Below are positions 61,433 through 64,000 of a stretch of 64,000 bases of DNA, in pieces. The stretch covers positions 270,377 to 334,376 of the forward strand of contig NZ_AUEA01000007.1 of assembly GCF_000425745.1 (NCBI RefSeq). Direction: 5' to 3'. The position numbers and the translations under genes are program-made. Source of the DNA: Pseudomonas cremoricolorata DSM 17059 = NBRC 16634 (lineage in GTDB: Bacteria > Pseudomonadota > Gammaproteobacteria > Pseudomonadales > Pseudomonadaceae). The first letter of the stretch is position 1. The number at the start of each line of letters is the position of its first letter. Below the pieces are notes generated by a model, which was not told the DNA's origin, searched no databases, and saw only the letters and a program-made list of their open reading frames with translations.

Positions 61433-62914
61433 ATGACCACCGTTCGTACGCGCATCGCGCCGTCGCCCACCGGCGACCCCCATGTCGGCACTGCCTACAT
61501 CGCCTTGTTCAACTACTGCTTCGCCAAGCAGCATGGCGGTGAATTCATCCTGCGCATCGAGGACACCGATCAGTTGCGCTCGACCCGCGAGTCCGAGCAG
61601 CAGATCTTCGACGCGCTGCGCTGGCTGGGCATCGAGTGGAACGAAGGTCCGGATGTCGGCGGTCCGCACGGTCCGTATCGGCAAAGCGAGCGTGGCGACA
61701 TCTATGCGCGCTACGCCAAGCAACTGGTCGATGCCGGACACGCGTTCTACTGCTTTTGTACCAGTGATGAGCTCGAGCAGATGCGCGCCGAGCAGATGGC
61801 CCGTGGTGAAACCCCGCGTTATGACGGCCGTGCCCTGCAACTGAGCGAGGCTGAAGTGCAACAGCGCCTTGCCGCCGGCGAGCAGCACGTGATTCGCATG
61901 AAGGTGCCCAGTGAAGGTGTGTGCATCGTGCCGGACATGCTGCGCGGCGATGTCGAGATCCCGTGGGATCGCATGGACATGCAGGTGCTGATGAAGGCCG
62001 ATGGCCTGCCGACCTACTTCCTGGCCAACGTGGTCGATGACCACCTGATGGGCATCACCCATGTGCTGCGCGGTGAAGAATGGCTGCCGTCGGCGCCCAA
62101 GCTGATCAAGTTGTACGAATACTTCGGCTGGGAACAACCCAAGTTGTGCTACATGCCGCTGTTGCGCAATCCGGACAAGAGCAAGCTGTCCAAGCGCAAG
62201 AATCCGACTTCGGTCACCTTCTACGAGCGTATGGGCTTCATGCCCGAGGCGATGCTCAATTACCTCGGTCGCATGGGCTGGTCGATGCCCGATGAGCGTG
62301 AGAAGTTCTCGCTGGCCGAGATGGTCGAGCATTTCGATCTGTCCCGCGTGTCGCTGGGCGGGCCGATCTTCGATATCGAGAAGCTGTCGTGGCTCAATGG
62401 CCAGTGGTTGCGTGAGCTGCCGGTGGAGCAGTTCGCAGCGCGCCTGCAACAATGGGCGTTCAACAGCCACTACATGATGCAGATCGCGCCCCATGTTCAG
62501 GGCCGTGTCGAGACCTTCAGCCAAGTGGTGCCGCTGGGTGGGTTCTTCTTCGAGGGTGGGGTCAAGCTCGATGCAGCGCTGCTGCAGAGCAAGAAACTCA
62601 GCGCCGACCAGGTGCGTCAGGTCATTCAGCTGATCTTGTGGAAGCTCGAAGGGCTGCGCCAGTGGGAAAAGGAACGCATCACTGGCTGCATCCAGGGTGT
62701 CGTCGACGCCTTGTCGCTCAAGCTGCGCGATGCCATGCCGCTGATGTTCGCCGCCATCACCGGACAATCGAGTTCGGTGTCGGTGCTCGATGCCATGGAA
62801 ATTCTGGGTCCGGATCTGACCCGTTATCGTCTTCGTCAGGCACTCGACCTGCTCGGCGGCGTTTCGAAGAAAGAAAACAAAGAGTGGGAAAAGCTTCTGG
62901 CAGCCATTGCCTGA
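61433..62914 (+). CDS. gltX: Glutamyl-tRNA synthetase
   Basis: The protein has 493 residues from ATG 61433 ([17 protein letters not shown]). The class I signatures are the HIGH-like HVGT near residue 16 and the KMSKS-like KLSKRK at about 246. The anticodon-binding helical domain makes up the C-terminal third. It charges tRNA-Glu. Three tRNA-Glu genes lie within 1 kb downstream, separated by a terminator and a strong promoter. Confidence 0.97.
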   Translation: MTTVRTRIAPSPTGDPHVGTAYIALFNYCFAKQHGGEFILRIEDTDQLRSTRESEQQIFDALRWLGIEWNEGPDVGGPHGPYRQSERGDIYARYAKQLVDAGHAFYCFCTSDELEQMRAEQMARGETPRYDGRALQLSEAEVQQRLAAGEQHVIRMKVPSEGVCIVPDMLRGDVEIPWDRMDMQVLMKADGLPTYFLANVVDDHLMGITHVLRGEEWLPSAPKLIKLYEYFGWEQPKLCYMPLLRNPDKSKLSKRKNPTSVTFYERMGFMPEAMLNYLGRMGWSMPDEREKFSLAEMVEHFDLSRVSLGGPIFDIEKLSWLNGQWLRELPVEQFAARLQQWAFNSHYMMQIAPHVQGRVETFSQVVPLGGFFFEGGVKLDAALLQSKKLSADQVRQVIQLILWKLEGLRQWEKERITGCIQGVVDALSLKLRDAMPLMFAAITGQSSSVSVLDAMEILGPDLTRYRLRQALDLLGGVSKKENKEWEKLLAAIA

Positions 62915-62942
62915 GGTTGAAATAAACCGCGATACCTTTGAG

Positions 62943-62968
62943 CAAGGCGAGCCTCTGCCGCCTTGTTT
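62943..62968 (+). terminator. Likely terminator after gltX
   Basis: CAAGGCG (62943-62949) pairs with CGCCTTG (62959-62965), followed by TTTC, 28 bases after the gltX stop. The T run is short, so efficiency may be partial. Confidence 0.6.
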
Positions 62969-63008
62969 CAGGGGGCGCGAAGGGTAGGGGTAAGTGATTG
63001 TTATCTGT

Positions 63009-63076
63009 GAAAATTTTTTTGAAGTTTTTCAAAAATTAGTTTGACAGCTTCGCAATCCAATCTTAATATGCGCCCC
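63009..63076 (+). promoter_or_regulatory. Strong stable-RNA promoter of the tRNA cluster
   Basis: TTGACA (63041-63046), a 17-base spacer and TAATAT (63064-63069) form a near-consensus promoter. An AT-rich stretch at 63009-63039 resembles an UP element. The GC-rich discriminator GCGCCCCG follows the -10, the mark of stringent control. Transcription should start near 63077, about 68 bases before the first tRNA. Confidence 0.88.
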
Positions 63077-63144
63077 GTCCACAGCGATCAGCCAAGATGA
63101 AGCGCCAGGCACCCAGCCAGCGGTTCGGTAGATTGCGACATTGT

Positions 63145-63220
63145 GGGGCTATAGCTCAGCTGGGAGAGCGCCTGCATGGCATGCAGGAGGTCAGCGGTTC
63201 GATCCCGCTTAGCTCCACCA
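63145..63220 (+). tRNA. tRNA-Ala (GGC), copy 1
   Basis: A 76-nt cloverleaf with acceptor GGGGCTA/TAGCTCC, anticodon loop ATGGCAT (GGC), T-loop GGTTCGATCC and encoded CCA. It is the first tRNA after the promoter. Confidence 0.98.
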
Positions 63221-63292
63221 CATTCCGCTTGATGGCCACGGCCAGCAAGCAAGACCGGGTCCAGCAACCGGGTCTTGAAGGTAAGAAGGTTC

Positions 63293-63368
63293 GTCCCCTT
63301 CGTCTAGTGGCCTAGGACACCGCCCTTTCACGGCGGTAACAGGGGTTCGAGTCCCCTAGGGGACGCCA
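63293..63368 (+). tRNA. tRNA-Glu (TTC), copy 1
   Basis: A 76-nt cloverleaf with acceptor GTCCCCT/AGGGGAC, anticodon loop CTTTCAC (TTC), T-loop GGTTCGAGTCC and encoded CCA. The spacer from the first tRNA-Ala differs from the spacers of the two later pairs. Confidence 0.98.
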
Positions 63369-63420
63369 GTTTTGCACAAGCGATGAGCACTTCTTCGCTG
63401 GGCCGAGAGGCTAGAAATCC

Positions 63421-63496
63421 GGGGCTATAGCTCAGCTGGGAGAGCGCCTGCATGGCATGCAGGAGGTCAGCGGTTCGATCCCGCTTAGCTCCACCA
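63421..63496 (+). tRNA. tRNA-Ala (GGC), copy 2
   Basis: Identical in sequence to the first tRNA-Ala copy. It begins the second Ala-Glu pair, 52 bases after tRNA-Glu copy 1. Confidence 0.98.
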
Positions 63497-63539
63497 ATTT
63501 TGCCAGGATGCGTTTAACGCATCTGCACGAAGGTTGTAT

Positions 63540-63615
63540 GTCCCCTTCGTCTAGTGGCCTAGGACACCGCCCTTTCACGGCGGTAACAGGGGTTCGAGTC
63601 CCCTAGGGGACGCCA
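63540..63615 (+). tRNA. tRNA-Glu (TTC), copy 2
   Basis: Identical to tRNA-Glu copy 1, 43 bases after tRNA-Ala copy 2. A terminator-like hairpin follows. Confidence 0.98.
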
Positions 63616-63642
63616 CTTTTACCTGCGTTTTGCAGGACTTAA

Positions 63643-63678
63643 AGAGGCTCATTCGCATATTGAATGGGCCTTTTGTTT
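63643..63678 (+). terminator. Terminator-like hairpin after the second tRNA pair
   Basis: AGGCTCATTC pairs with GAATGGGCCT (one G-U) around a 7-base loop, followed by TTTGTTTTC. It lies directly before tRNA-Ala copy 3, which would then rely on read-through or on its own weak promoter. Confidence 0.7.
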
Positions 63679-63680
63679 TC

Positions 63681-63756
63681 GGGGCTATAGCTCAGCTGGG
63701 AGAGCGCCTGCATGGCATGCAGGAGGTCAGCGGTTCGATCCCGCTTAGCTCCACCA
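63681..63756 (+). tRNA. tRNA-Ala (GGC), copy 3
   Basis: Identical to the other two tRNA-Ala genes. It starts two bases after the preceding terminator-like hairpin. Confidence 0.98.
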
Positions 63757-63799
63757 TTTCTGCCAGGATGCGTTACAAGCATCTGCACGAAGGTTACAT

Positions 63800-63875
63800 G
63801 TCCCCTTCGTCTAGTGGCCTAGGACACCGCCCTTTCACGGCGGTAACAGGGGTTCGAGTCCCCTAGGGGACGCCA
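63800..63875 (+). tRNA. tRNA-Glu (TTC), copy 3
   Basis: Identical to the other tRNA-Glu genes. The Ala-Glu spacer is nearly the same as that of the second pair, showing a recent tandem duplication. Confidence 0.98.
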
Positions 63876-63901
63876 TTTTTACTCGCGTTTTGCGAGACTT
63901 C

Positions 63902-63940
63902 AAAGGCTCATTCGAATATTGAATGGGCCTTTTGTTTTTT
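63902..63940 (+). terminator. Terminator after the third tRNA pair
   Basis: AAAGGCTCATTC pairs with GAATGGGCCTTT (one G-U), followed by TGTTTTTT. It is a near copy of the hairpin at 63643 and ends the tRNA cluster. The last 60 bases of the window hold nothing I can identify. Confidence 0.85.
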
Positions 63941-64000
63941 CAGCCAGCCTCCCATTCCCTTTCTGCGCAGCCTCCTTCGGGCGGCAAAGCGTTCACGCTT

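Noticed and set aside
63097..63866. Small open frames crossing the tRNA genes (GAIAQLGERLHGMQEVSGS type)
   Set aside because: They are translations of tRNA-Ala sequence, a known annotation artefact.

Overview
The window is a Pseudomonas chromosome, most likely of the P. putida group. The evidence is high-GC coding, a housekeeping gene order that matches the comEC to acpP to tatD region of pseudomonads as I remember it from P. aeruginosa, and strongly Pseudomonas-like proteins. No plasmid, phage integrase or intact insertion sequence is visible.

Positions 1-24673 are an accessory region. A minus-strand RHS/YD-repeat gene runs off the left edge, preceded by a small gene of unknown function. 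Divergent from them is a plus-strand series. It has an Ig-like repeat protein (3445), two large proteins whose N-termini resemble the clostridial P47/OrfX2 TULIP family (5357, 7786), and a second RHS protein that ends before the usual RHS core domain (10679). It continues with another Ig-like repeat protein (14658), an autotransporter (16804) and a third Ig-like protein (19407). A chaperone/pilin pair without an usher follows on the minus strand. A shorter relative of the P47-like proteins (23150) sits on its own between two conserved chromosomal genes. The shared modules suggest one multi-protein, surface or toxin-like system. That is the best candidate here for an undescribed system.

Positions 22610-29837 hold a conserved block: a PA2817-type protein, an FadE-like acyl-CoA dehydrogenase, a glutathione S-transferase and a two-gene ABC exporter. 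It abuts a DUF2062 gene at a convergent overlap.

Positions 30484-37350 carry comEC, then a tightly overlapping envelope operon (exbB, exbD, lpxK, trm112-like, kdsB, a protein tyrosine phosphatase, murB). rne and rluC diverge around a 1-kb gap that holds two copies of a 141-bp palindromic element. After rluC come a HAD phosphatase and sppA, with maf convergent. Then comes the fatty acid cluster yceD-rpmF-plsX-fabD-fabG-acpP-fabF-pabC-mltG.

Between mltG and holB, where tmk is expected, there is instead an antiparallel phage-like deoxynucleotide monophosphate kinase gene. holB and tatD follow, then a small RNA that I identify as RgsA, a TetR regulator, two small conserved genes, tRNA-Asn and an aromatic aminotransferase. 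The window ends with uvrB (with a LexA box), gltX and three tandem tRNA-Ala(GGC)/tRNA-Glu(TTC) pairs behind a strong promoter.
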